Shown here in pieces: positions 1 to 12,300 of a DNA stretch of 45,988 nt (position 1 is the stretch's first letter; each line of letters begins with the position of its first letter). Both the position numbers and the translations under genes were made by a program. Source of the DNA: Diaporthe sp. PMI_573. Lineage: Eukaryota > Ascomycota > Sordariomycetes > Diaporthales > Diaporthaceae. The DNA lies in the NCBI GenBank assembly GCA_021399435.1, contig JAJTUP010000173.1:1-45988 (forward strand), given 5' to 3'. The notes under the pieces are model-generated. The model was not told the DNA's origin and ran no database searches. It saw only the letters and a list, made by a program, of their open reading frames with translations.

Positions 1-59
1 AACAAAGCATTCTAAAGCCCTATTAGTAATGCCTTTATTATAGTATCTGCCACGGTATT

Positions 60-3000
60 ATTACTGTTTATCTATTATACCTTATTAATTTCCTATTATT
101 TATATATCTGGCAAAAAGATATAATGTTAATTATAAGTCTCTTCTCTTTAGTAGTTTCTAGCTTTACTAAATATTTATAAAATAAGTAAAAATCTATATA
201 GATTACCAGAGATATCTAATTAATACCCAATTAGTCGATAATCAGCTTTAGAGTCGACAAAAAAACAATTCCTATATTAAAGCTATTAGTTATTCTATAG
301 ATCTTAAAAGCAAGAATGCTTTAAGTAACTCTCTTATACTTTATAGAAAACTAGTATATAATATTTCCTTAGAGCTTATATTATAATATTATACTATCTA
401 CTTCTTTATTAATAAGGACTATTATAAAGCTAATTTAAAAGCTAAGATCTTGGGTATTAGTAAAAAAACTATTAATAAAGACTATTAGTTTAGTAGTCTT
501 TAAGTAAGTATAATATATTATAATCTTTTTAATAGATTCTTTATTTACTATTCTAAGTATTTATTTAACTTAATATAATTATCTTTATTAGACGTTTAAG
601 CTTAGGCAGTAACTAATAGGTTAAATAAAGCCTTAGGTTAGCAAATTAAGGTAAAATAAACACTATAAGTATATTACTTAAAATACTTCTAAGCAAAGTT
701 ATATAACTTTAGATTAATTATTATAATTTTCTTGTCTTAACCCTTCTACTAAAGGTAAATAGCATCTTCTAAGATTATTATTAGCTTATTACTATTAAAA
801 TCAAGCGTTTTCCCTAGTAATAGCTTTTTCTTTAGCTTATATTATAGCTCTGCCTTAACAATCTTCTTATCTTTAAAAGCCAAAAACTTTAGTATATCTA
901 GTAGTAGAGTATTATCTGTCTATATATCTATAATAGCAAATTTATTTTTTCTACTAGTAGATACTAGAAGATATAGATTAAATGTTAAGGTTTATATCTA
1001 TAGTTATTTATAGTAGTAACAATAATAGGTAGTCTACTAATAAACTCTAGCTTTAATAATTTTGTAGAGAGGCTTTATTACTTTTATAATTATACCGGCT
1101 AGGTACTAGGCTTGCATTTTAGAAGAGAGCTAGGCTAGAATCTTATAAAATAGCTTTGACTTTAATTATAGATACACTTGTATTATATTATATAATTTAA
1201 TACTAGCATTAATAGACTCAATTAGTCTAGATATTATAGCAATAGGAAGTTGTTAACTAGCCTGTTAAATTATAGGCGACTATATAAAGATATTTCTCTT
1301 ATCCTTATTGCTATACCCTTAAATAATTAAGCGAGACTTCTTATAGGGGACTTTAGTCTTTCCTTTTATCTCCTATACTATTTGAGAGTTAAATAGCTAA
1401 AGGGTACTATAAACCTTTAAATTAAATTATTTAAATTAGAAGATGCTTTAAGTAATGAGATTATTAATCTCCTTAGTATCTAATGCTTTGAAAGGTTTAC
1501 TAGCAGTTATAATTATACTATTTTAATAAAGTTTTAATAATAGAGTATAGTTATTCTTCTCCTTCTAAGCGAGGAAGGTTATAAATAGCTTTGGCTTATT
1601 CTTAGATCTGGGAGGTTGGCCTCTTCTTTATAGTAGGGCTAGGATACTAGTATGGTTTAAAGCGGGTAATAGACCTACTTTGGGCTAGCCGGTCTCTAGA
1701 ATAGATAATGAATCTATTCTAGGCCTACTGCTATTTAAAGCAGGTAATAGACTAGTGTCTAGTTTATTGCTTAATGAAAACTTAGGTAAGAGGTTCTTAT
1801 TATTCTAGAAGTATTCTTAGACAACGGTTGATCTAAACTTTATAGGTCTATTTAGTAGGTTAAGGGTTACATTATACCTATTGACTGCTATTAACTTATA
1901 TAGACTCTACTAGCCATTCTTTTCTTACTATACAAGTATCTTCGACTATAGTAATATATTTAGTATGCCAGTAGTATCTAGGCTATTTTAGGTATTAAGA
2001 GCTTCGGTGATCTGCTTTTTAGTATAATGCTTCCGAAGATCTTATATTGCCTTAGTAATTGCCTTAGTATGCTTAAGCATTGATAGTATAGGCAGCGAAT
2101 TTATGTTTACTTGTAGAAAAGCGCTGAAGACAAGCAGAGTAGGTACTAGCCTGTCTAGGCTAGCAGTATTATTTACAGCCTTTAGTGCTATTTAAAGGAT
2201 AGTATTCTCTAAAAAGATTTCTCTTAATTCTATATAGAGGATTTTAAATACTTGTCGAAGTAGTCTATAATAGTATTTAACCTTACCTACAGACTAGTAG
2301 ACTTTCGTTAGGACCTGTTTATATATAATCTCTATAATCTTTACTTTATTTTAAAATTTAACTGAAGTAAAGTTGGTGTCGATATTATAAGTAAGATGGT
2401 TAGGAGGACCTAGGTATGTATCTATCTAGACTATTTGAAGGGCTTTCTAGGTGTCTTTTGTAGATATTAATACTAGAAACTTTCCGGCTTGAAAAGATAT
2501 TCTAGAGTCTACAATATATAGCACTAGCTTACTGTTGAGGTATATAATGTTAATAATAATCTTATAGTTAAAGTTATAGTTATCCTTAAGGTTAAACTTA
2601 AACCTTTTTAAGGCAGCGCCTTTTAGCTAATAGTAGTAATAAAATTTGTTAATAACCTTAAGTATAGTAGAGTTAGGGTTATAACTAGTATCCTTAAACA
2701 GTCAATAAAGACAGTTAGCTGCTAGGTAACCAAATTATCGATAAAGTCGTCGAAGTTTGTTTTCTGTAAAGAACATATCTGCTTTATAACTTCCTAGAAA
2801 AAACTATAGATAACCCTACTTCTAGGTTACTAAAATGGTTACGTCTAGGCCTAAATTCTATAACAATACTAATTTATCGGTAGTATTATAGAAATAGACC
2901 TCCAGCTTATCTATATCTTAGATATATATTAAGAATAGGGTTGGAGCCTCTATAATATAGAAGGTAATAGGCCCTATAGTTGTTTTTATAGTCGTTATAC

Positions 3001-5450
3001 TAATTAAGGTAAGATAGGATTCCTTTCTAAACTTAACAACAGCCTTGCTAGCATAGCTAGTATCTATAATAATAGAGGGGTTCTCTTAATTTAAGGCTAA
3101 GTATTATTTATAGCCGACAGTCGAGAATTATATAGTGCTAGTATTAGGAATAATACCTTAAAATTTGTTATAAGAATATCTCCCTTCTAGTATAAATTAA
3201 CCTATTAGGATAATAGCATTATTAGTCTTATCGGCGTTGTTAGAGCCAAGTAAGTATAGAAACAAAGTATTAGTGAGAAGCTATTAAGCTTCCTTATAAC
3301 TATTTATACTATCCTCTTGTTTATTATAAACATCTTTTAAAGCAATATTAAGTTTTTTAAAGTCGGCGAGAAAAGAAGTAAACTTAGCATTAAACATTAA
3401 ATGCCCTTTAATTTTATAGATCAAGAGATACTGCTTGTATGCCTTCTAATATTTCTTAAAGGTATAGTTTGAAGACCAGTATCTTTCTTTATTATATATA
3501 AAGCAGTATTTTCGATAATAGCTACAGTAGTAGTTATTACTATGGCGGTAGCTATTACTATAATAGTAGTTATTACTATAGCAGCAGTTATTACTGTAAA
3601 AGCTATTATAGTCGAATTATACTTAAAAGCCTAATCTATAATCTTATTACCGATTATTTATATACTGATAATTAAGGTAGTATATTTTATTGTCTATACT
3701 AACCTTATCTTCCTAAAGGAATTGTTAAGATATTATATGATTAATGCTTAGCTTAAGCGATAATTATAGGTCCTGAAAAAGATATTTATATAGTGCTTAT
3801 AGTATAAAGAGTATATATTTAAATTTAGGCACTCTAGAGTAGGTGTAAAGCACTGTTATGTAAAGTATCTTATTGCCTTAGTACTTAAGGCTAAGTGCTC
3901 GCTAGTATAGTTATAATTTATCGAGAAGTAGTACTAAAATATTATAAAAACTCTTGTTAATATTGTTTTTATCTTAATAAAGGGTCTTAAATATTACTAT
4001 TATTTAATTATTATAGTACTACTAGTGATTAGTATTAGTATTAAAGTATTATTTAAGTCTTCTATAGGCTTCTAAGAATTCTATACTTAGGCTAATGTAG
4101 GTGATTTAGTATAGCTTGGTATAGTTAGTAAGAATTAAGGGAAGAATTATATAAAATTGCAGTAGAGTAATATTATAAGACTAGGCAATAGAGAATATAA
4201 TATAGACCTTATTATTAAGAAGGTTATAGGCATCTTTAGTCTATTTTAGCCTTTGATCCTAGGCCTTAGAAAAGAATATAATCTTATCGGGTTTAAGATT
4301 AATATATTTTTAATATCTTAGAGGGAGTATATAGTATAGATCTTCTAGATCTAGGGGCATAAGGGATAGTTTTAGGGTTCTGGCAGGGTATAGTATACTG
4401 GGAAACGTCTAATTGGACTATTTATATTACTAGGTATTGGCTTGCTAGTTTTACAGCTATTCTATATCTTATAACTATTGCTAATCTAACGAAAACTTTG
4501 CTGGTAGCTATTGATCTTGTTGTAAAGCCTGTGTAGCATTTTACTGTGACTCTGATGTGGTACTAGTTATCTAACCTAGTTGAGGTATAGGTCTTACTAG
4601 CTGAGGTGTATAACTTAGCAGTTATAATGGTAGTTAAGGGACAATGCTCTTTTCTTTAGTCTTTATAACGACTTTATTGTTGTCGGTGATCTCTACTACG
4701 GAATTCGGCACGGGATCTAGCACGGGATCTAGCATGGGATCTGGTATAGGATCTAGAAGTTGAATCGGGCTATTGTAAGTCTAAGCCTTAGTCTTTCTAG
4801 CTCTTATAAAGGCGCTGTAGAAGTATTGACTAAGGATGAATAGTATATACTAGAAGCTCTTTGGTTAGCTAGGTGGGGTATTTCTTGTAGGTTAAGAAGG
4901 TATTGATTTATAGTCTGATTTGTCTTTTCTATAGACTAAAGTAGATACCTTGCTGATAAGTAAGGTTTTAGAGTTCTTTCTTTTAGCCGACAGTAGCTTT
5001 ATTGACTATCTTAGTAGTCTACTCTTTAAAGTAGGACTAGGTATTAAGTAGGAAGCTATTATTGATATATTATGTTTGATATATCTTCTCTATTACTTTA
5101 AAGATGTATATAGAGGCCTATTTTTCGTTAACCTTTTTAGTATCGACTAGTATCTTTATTAGTAGTAGATTAATCTTTTTTTAGTTGGCTTTTGTAACTA
5201 AGTAGTACTAGCTTATAATGCTGTCTGCCTTTATTTCCTCCTTAATAGTTATTCTTTAGTATTTACTTGCTGTTAGGCTCTCGGTAGGAGAGTTAGTAGC
5301 GACAACCAGTATATCCTCTTCTGTTATTGTGATTGAAAAACTATTGATATAGTTATTATAGAGGGTATTAGAACTCTTCTAGCTGCGACTTCTAACCGGT
5401 ATAAGTATACTATTTACCTATAGGTAGTAGTCTTTAGCAAATAGAAGTAT
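60..5450 (-). pseudogene. decayed Copia gag-pol (gag, integrase, RT/RNase H)
   Basis: Seen on the minus strand: a gag knuckle reading YCFIYNKERYWSSNY, which matches a CX2CX4CX4H pattern after C-to-Y and H-to-Y RIP changes. Upstream of it is a Tyr/Asn/Ser-rich linker (3530-3610). Next comes an integrase core with TNFTSVKF followed by a KQVLTKVY..VGKVKYY stretch, which fits a TNF/E-x-VGK-x-E catalytic neighbourhood. The RNase H C-terminus lies at 106-174. Known Copia order is gag-protease-integrase-RT-RNase H, and the order here agrees. Numerous in-frame stops rule out function. Exact ends of the frame were not determined. Confidence 0.75.
4709..4756. repeat. 12-bp tandem repeat, 4 copies
   Basis: Unit CACGGGATCTAG is present twice exactly (4709-4732), then twice with transitions (CATGGGATCTGG, TATAGGATCTAG). 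The 12 bp unit keeps frame within the decayed gag region. The changes between copies are RIP-type transitions. Confidence 0.85.
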
Positions 5451-5967
5451 TATTACGCAGCCTTATATATAGAGTTTTTCTTTTTTCTTATTCTTAATAT
5501 TGAAAAACAGTAAAAACGAAGGGGTAGGAGAGGAAATAAAATATATAGACAGTGGAGACAAAGCATAGAAACTATAAATAAAATATATATAGCAGCAACC
5601 TTTGCTGTTTATATATAAGAAAGCAGACTGAAGGGAAGGCGTGAGACATAGTGTAAAATTATTGTAGAGAAGGGTAGTTATAATAGTTTAAATGTAGGTA
5701 ATAATAGTGAGAGAGAGAAAGAGGGTAAGTAGTGATAGGAAAGAGTAAGTAGTGGTTTAAAGGGTGCAAATAGCAATAGTTTTAATTAAAAGTAATAGAA
5801 AATATAATGTAAAAGTATATTATAGCATACTCTTTGATATAGGAAAGCACTCTAAAGACTTATTTATAACTATTTAGCGATAGTTGAGTATAGTAGATTG
5901 TTTAGCGATAGTTAATTTGTAGGTGACTATTTATAATAGTTGAGTGTAGGGTATTGATGGGTTGCCG

Positions 5968-6026
5968 TATAGGTAGTATAGGGCTTTGAAGGTGGTTGTC
6001 TTATAGGTAGTATAGGGCTTTGAAGG
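5968..6026. repeat. 25-bp direct repeat, 2 copies
   Basis: TATAGGTAGTATAGGGCTTT plus GAAGG occurs at 5968-5992 and again at 6002-6026, separated by 9 bp. It lies in the leader region of the left Copia element. No coding function is seen. Confidence 0.85.
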
Positions 6027-6567
6027 GATATACTATTTATAAGACTAAGTGAATGGCTTATATAACGTTTAGGTGGTGACCGTTTAAATTTTCTTAACTA
6101 GCCCCCCTTACGGTTATAGTTACTATATATACTACAGTAATGTTTGTAAGGGGTAGGGTAATTAGCTAAATAGTTAGTTAGTAGAAGGGTTCTTTGGCCT
6201 TAAAAAGAGCGTTTTTGAGGGCTTTTGTCAATTTATACATTTGCTTAGTTAGATCCTTAGCGGTTTAAATGGGTAGTATAGCTTTAAAACAGTACTTTTA
6301 AAGGCTTTTGTCGATATGATTGTTGTAGTAGGTATTTGTAATAATCTTAACAGTATTTTCTTATACGATAGAGTATACTGATAGGTTCTAAATTCTTCTT
6401 TTACCGAGAGGAATCGGGTTATCTAAGGGCTAATCGTCGTTAGTTAGTATAGAGTATGTAAAACATTAGTATACTAATCTAGTAATGATTTTAGCATAGA
6501 TATTGTTACTTAAAATGGCTTAAAAACCGTAGTAATAGCAACAGCGATCTGTCTCTTCCTTTCTTTC

Positions 6568-6641
6568 TGTTAGGGATTACCAAGCAATTACTAATTAGTA
6601 TTGGTTGGGTATGTAAATGAGTAATTACTCGAAGGGGTTAC
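6568..6641 (-). repeat. LTR 3' end plus leader start of left Copia (matches right window edge)
   Basis: The reverse complement of this segment aligns over 74 bp with 45704-45776. Both have a GTAATTACTC block, a CAAYYAAYA LTR-like end, then CTAATTA followed by a leader. The complete Copia element likewise has CTAATTAGTGATTGCTT directly after its left LTR (9038 on). I infer this marks the end of the 5' LTR and the start of the leader of the minus-strand Copia element. Most differences are transitions. Confidence 0.5.
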
Positions 6642-7079
6642 TAAAGTGGCTACTTAATAGCTTTAATTTAGTGGGTTTGTTGTGTGTTGCTTTTGGCTGA
6701 CTCCTTTGTGGGTAGCGAAGCGCCTAAGTAGGGTGTAGCCAGAAGGCTGACTAATCTAAGGTGTGTATGGGCCAGTAGTTGGTCTAAGTGCTCTTGCTGT
6801 TAAGTGGCTGTCTGGGATAACTAAGTAGGTATCTGTAGCCAGCCAGCCAGAAGTGGCTAGCTGCAGCGGTCTGCTTTAGACCGATACCTTTAGCTATTGC
6901 TATCGCTATTGCTATTACCCATTTTATATATATTTTACTATTCTATTCTATATAAAAGAAAATTTGTCTTAAATATCTTTCTAGACTTATCTAATTCTTG
7001 TTGCTTTTTATTCTACTGCTTTTACTACTATATTATCTAGTAAAGCTTTATAGTAAGCTTGGGTTTATATCTATAGATT
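6642..7079. other. Boundary zone between left Copia and Gypsy elements
   Basis: GC is somewhat higher than in the flanks (6650-6900) and no gene is seen. It should hold the remainder of the Copia 5' LTR and possibly the 3' LTR of the Gypsy element, but I could not find a matching second LTR for either in the window. An A/T run with a GCTATTGCTATCGCTATT short repeat lies at about 6893-6918. Confidence 0.4.
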
Positions 7080-8834
7080 ATAAAGAAAGATAACTGTTTA
7101 GTTATACTAGTTATTATACTATTATAGGCAAATTATACTAATAATAGTAATTTAACCTAATTATCCTATAATTAGTTAATATAATATTAAAGATATTATT
7201 TTATAATCTAGTTAATTTATTTTATTTGTCTATCTATTTGTAGGTATACTATTATTAAGAGCTTATATTTTACTTTAAGTTATTTTATTAGTAACTTCTA
7301 AAAGTTTAATGTAAAGAATTTGTTTCTGTCTAAGATAATTTTATATAATATTCTATAATTACTTATAATAATTTATAAGAATATATATATAAGTTCTTCT
7401 ACTATACTAGCTTCCTTATATAGTATAAAGTATATATACTTGCTTAGTTTATAAACTATTACTAAGATACTATCGAAGAATACTTTAGTTAAGGGTTTTT
7501 ATAAGAGAGGTAGCTTCATAATAAAGTCTAGATTAATAAATAACTATATAGTTGTAGGTACTAGTAGGGGCTTTAAAAGTCTATATAGTTTATACCTAGC
7601 TGTTTTATTTTTATTACAAGAATTATATTACCTAATGATTTCTTCTATTCTTTGTCTAAAGTTTAAGATCTAGTAAGTTTATTAGATTTTCTTAATTATC
7701 GCTAATATGCCTTAGTATCTATATACTAAAGCTTTGTATATTTCCTTAATTAAGTTATCTTATTCTTTAGAATCAGTAGATATTTCCTTAGATATAGTGT
7801 TAACTCTAAATATAGCGTCGAGTTCTTAATTAAATATAAGGCTCTTATCTTTTTAAGTTTTAAAGATTATTTATTTAATAGAGAATTCCTTATTCTAATA
7901 GTTAGGTTGCTTGCTAAGAGTATCTACTTAAGTATTCTTAATTCTATCTATATATATAACCTTAATGTCAAACTATAAGAAGAATTCTATATATCTAATT
8001 TATCTTTTATTAAGTTATTTAATTGTAGTAAAGGTTGTTAGGTTTTTATAATCTATATAGAGCTTAATCTATTTCTTAGCTCTAATAAGGTAGTATTGCT
8101 ATTTTTAGAATATATATATTATTGCTATAAATTTCTTGTCTAGTATAGTATAGTAAGTTTCTAGTCTATTAAATTTCTTGCTAAAGTTTGTAATAATATA
8201 TACTTGTTCTTAGTTATTATGTTAAGTAAGTTCTCTACCTGCTATATTATTAGAGGTATCTATATATATCTTAAATTCCTTAGTAAGATCTGCTTCTTTA
8301 AGTACTAGGTCCTTTATAACTTTGTCTTTAATTTTGTTAAATGTTTATTAGGTTCCTCTTATCTATTTAAATATTTGTTCCTTCTTAGTAAGATTTATAA
8401 AAGGTTTGTAAATACTGCTATAGTTTTAAATAAACTATCTTTAGAAGTTAGTATATTTAAGAAATATTCTAATATTCTTAATATACATTAGTATAGGCTA
8501 TTCCTTAATTACTTAAACCTTATCCTTCTATATTTTAATAAGTTTAGGTTTAATAGTATATTTAAGATAGTTAACTTTCTAAATATAGAAAAAGCTTTTC
8601 TCTAGTTCTATTAGAAAATTTACATCCTAAAGCTTCTAATGTACTAGCTTAATATATTCTCTATATTCTTTAAGGGTTTATAAAAAGATAAGGATATTAT
8701 CTAAATAGGTAATAATAATAATATTAAAGTATTTATATAAGACCTAATTAATTATTTTTTAGAAGAATGCTAGTATATTAGTTAATCTAAATGACATAAC
8801 TGTATATTTATAGTATCTATAGTATATTTAAAAT
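7080..8834 (-). pseudogene. decayed Gypsy RT C-terminal half, RNase H and integrase
   Basis: This continues the RT from the other side of the nested Copia element. ITYLDNILIF at about 8684-8713 corresponds to the YLDD catalytic box with the second Asp changed to Asn by a G-to-A transition. Sequence further left should hold RNase H and integrase by the known Gypsy order, and a weak RQIK-x-IN-x-LDYK stretch near 7190-7215 resembles the integrase C-terminal RPSKKLDYK region. Individual integrase residues could not be assigned with confidence. Confidence 0.65.
8830..8834. other. target-site duplication AAAAT, left copy
   Basis: Direct 5 bp flank of the left LTR, identical to 16305-16309. Five base pairs is the usual Copia target duplication length. 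Confidence 0.9.
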
Positions 8835-9037
8835 TGTTAGAATAGCATCAAGCACAGCCGTATGCTTGAGCCTTGATACTAAAGGGATGACTAAGCAGAC
8901 CGCCTTGGTGTGGGCATATATATTGTGCCCACCGTGCGGAGGTCTCCCTTCTCTCTTAGTTAGAAGAATAAGCAAGAATTAACTAACCAAACCTAATCGT
9001 CTAATGATATGTACGTATGTATAAAGCCCATTTAACA
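8835..9037 (+). repeat. 5' LTR of nested Copia (203 bp)
   Basis: Starts TGTTAGAATAGCATC and ends CCCATTTAACA. It aligns without gaps to 16102-16304. CTAATTAGTGATTGCTT follows directly as leader. Confidence 0.95.
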
Positions 9038-9399
9038 CTAATTAGTGATTGCTTTGGGTGATTATAGATTAGCAAGAGTGAAGAGACGAGAACTCGCCTA
9101 AGTTGCTGCCTGCTAGAGCAGAACCAGGTATTTAGGCTCTTGTACTATCTCTTAAAACTCTATATTATTGCCTGCTAGAGCAGAACTAGATATAGAGACC
9201 TCTAGACGACTAATTTATTAACCCTTGTACGAGGAAGAGACTATTATTGTTACCTGTTAGAGCAGAACCAAGTAATAGTTACGACTTGTACGAGAAAGAC
9301 GAAGTAGTATATGTTTTTGTATAAGCTGAAACCTAAAACTAACTAAGACCTATGATAAGACTAATATAATATTGTCTAATAATAATATACTAGAATAAC

Positions 9400-12300
9400 C
9401 TGTAGTAGAGGGTAGCTATTAGGTAGATACTATTTCTTATACATATAAGGAAATTAGTAAGAAAAGCAATATCCTACTAAATATGTAGAGGAGAGTAGTA
9501 GACTTTAAGTAATGGGATAGTATAGTTAATATACAAGATAGCCCATTAGTAAGGGAATTAATAACCTACTTTACGTGAGTATTAATAGATATTATCTATC
9601 TTAACTTAAGTAAAAATAACCTCTAATATATCTTGTATAAAGATTTTAATAGATAAATAGCCTACTAATTTAAATAAGTTTATTATATATTTACTAGAGA
9701 ATTCCTATAGATATTAGAGGCTAAAGGAATCTTAATATTATTTATGTAAAGTTATTTAGAACGAATCTTAGTAATTTTTAAACTAGGAAGATAATAACCC
9801 TAACTAGCTATATAAATCTAAGAAATAATTAAAGACTAATAACTAAGTATTGAAACCCTATAAGTTAATAACTAGCTATTAGCTATATAAATATAATCAG
9901 AAGCCTTACGAGTTAATAAATGACTTCTACTAGGCCTTTGGGTAAATTTAAGATCTATATAAGAATAAATAGCTAATATACAAGGTGTATGATAAATTTC
10001 CTCTAGGATAAGATTTATATAAGAGGTGAATAATTTTCTACAACCCTTTTATATAGAGGTTACTAAACACTCTTTATATACTAGGAACCTAGTGTATAAT
10101 CTACCATCTAAGTAGATTATACATAATAGTTTAGTTGATGCCTAGATAGTGGCTATCTTTTAAAAAGGGTGGAGAAAAGATAGAAACTATACTAGATAAC
10201 TATACGACCTCTTATATAATAAAGTACGGATTTTTATTAGCCACTATAGAAGACTTTAAATTAAAGAGGACTAGTACTATATAGTCTTTCTAGACATTCT
10301 TTCTAGTTATGTAGAAGACTTCTATCTCTATTATATAGGGCTAAAGAAGAGATAGGATAAGATCTATACTTTACTAGATATCTATTTTAATACAAATATT
10401 AACTATAATGTCTATTAAATAGACTAGATGACTCTTTCTTTTATATAACTAAGAAGAGAGAACCCTGACAAGATACTAGTAGAGATTCTAGAAACTCTTA
10501 TTAACAAGCTATAGCTTATATAATAAGCACTTAGAGAAGGATACCAGAAAGAGGTTCTACTACATATAATAGTAACTAGAGTCTACTAAGGAGTTTTAGA
10601 GCTAGAAGCTGCCCTAATTTAGTAGAAACCTATATATAAGGTACTATTTTTAGACCTTAAAGCCTCCCTCTAAGTAGCTATAGACTAGGAACCTATATAG
10701 TAATTTTATATATACAATAGTTCTATAGATATTAACTTTATAGACTAATAGTATATTTTAAACTTTAAAAAACCATTAGAAGCTATTATATAATAATAAT
10801 CGATTTCCTAAACAGATAGTACTATATTATATAACAAACCTAATAGGATAGCCAAGTTAGAGACCCTATAGATAGTTAAGCTGCAAACCTTATGGCTTTA
10901 ACTATATAAGCTAGAAGCAGAAATACTTTATATATAAGAAGAAAGGATGCTAGTCAACTAATTACCCAGAATTAAAAAGGAAACGTGTAAAAGACTAATA
11001 CCTTTAGGCCTATAAGATACTAAAACAAGACCCTCCATATAACGACTTTACATTCTACCTACTTAACTATAAGGGAGAGAACCCTGTGGAAGTAGAATTA
11101 AACAATAGCCAAGACTCTAAAAGTAAGACCTAGTTAGCATACTTTATAGACTTATCTTTCTATTATTACATAATAGGTAAAGACATCTTTTTAGTACCTA
11201 AGACAATAGAAGCAAGCTAATTTATACTATAGGACTTATACAGCATTATCTACCAGGGAGAACTATAGGATACTAGAGCTACCAGATTCTCTATAGTAGG
11301 GAAGCCTTAGGTACTAGCCTATTTTTATGAGAACCCTTATATGAAGGTATTTTAGATACCTGGAAAAGCATTAGTAAAGTTTGGCCTAAGTAAGGCAATT
11401 TCATTTATTAGTATAATCCTAATAAACAACTCTATTAGATAAGTTAAATACTACATTTTAGATATCTCTACCCCATTTCTTTTCTCTCTACACGATATAG
11501 ATAGACTAGGAGCCTACTTTAATAATATATAAAACATTATTATATAAAGTAATAGTATAACAATCCCTATAGTATATAAATAGGGTTACTTATTTTTTAA
11601 CATTAGCTATATAGAAGCAGTTTTATTTTTCATAGAAGTACAGCTTAGAAGGCTTTACAGAAGATTTAGATACCTATATATAGAGAAGCTATATTAATTC
11701 CTGAGAAGTACTAGGCATATAGATGTAGAAGAAGCTATTCTAGAGAAGATTTAGAAGTTCTACTATTATTACTAATTACACAACTTAGTACTAAAGAGAT
11801 TCAAGTTCTCTATTAGGGACGAAAGCTACTTTAACTACAAAATTATCATAGATGTAATATAACTAGGAAACTAAAATATTCTATATATAATTAATATGGA
11901 TACAAGCTTTTAAGCAGCAACTTTCCTTAGCTCCTTGTCTACACGAGATATATAGAATACCCTATATAGGTGCTAGATCTATACCTATACAGGCCTGCCT
12001 AACTACATTATATACGATCTAGGCACTAATTTTACTTTAGAAGAATTTAGGAATAGTACTGAGATTATAGGTATCTTATGTAAAGAGATACCTGTAGAAG
12101 CATACTAGGCTATTAGCAAGATTAAGAGAGTATATATACTACTCTGGAGAGTATACAATATTCTAAAGGTAGAAATTAGCTACTATATAAATGAGGAGAC
12201 CATTCTTTAAATGGCTATTAAAGCTTTAAACGATATAACTAATCTAAACAGTATTATACTAACTTTGCTTATTTTTAGAGTATATCCACAAATAAGCCAG

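Larger units (their letters stand above)
1..6641 (-). mobile_element. RIP-degraded Ty1/Copia retrotransposon, left copy (3' end outside window)
   Basis: AT-rich tract whose minus strand reads as a Copia polyprotein in the expected order from right to left: gag with a CCHC-like knuckle (about 3464-3505), integrase (about 2250-2390) and RNase H (106-174, residues YLVKLETTKEKRL). Stops fall where CAA, CAG, CGA or TGG codons would fit, so it is RIP-inactivated. The same RNase H motif occurs in the complete Copia element at about 14112-14150, so the two are the same lineage. The 3' end and 3' LTR lie beyond the left edge. The 5' LTR end and leader are placed at 6568-6641 from similarity to the right edge of the window; the outer LTR boundary was not found. 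Confidence 0.8.

Noticed and set aside
3530..3610. CRISPR-like or satellite array of TATTACTATAG repeats
   Set aside because: Irregular units within a gag linker (Tyr/Asn/Ser codons) in a fungal retroelement; no spacers.
6568..7079. TGTTAG..CA LTR of the Gypsy element
   Set aside because: No matching copy at the other end of the Gypsy element near 19.4-20.3 kb; similarity instead points to Copia.
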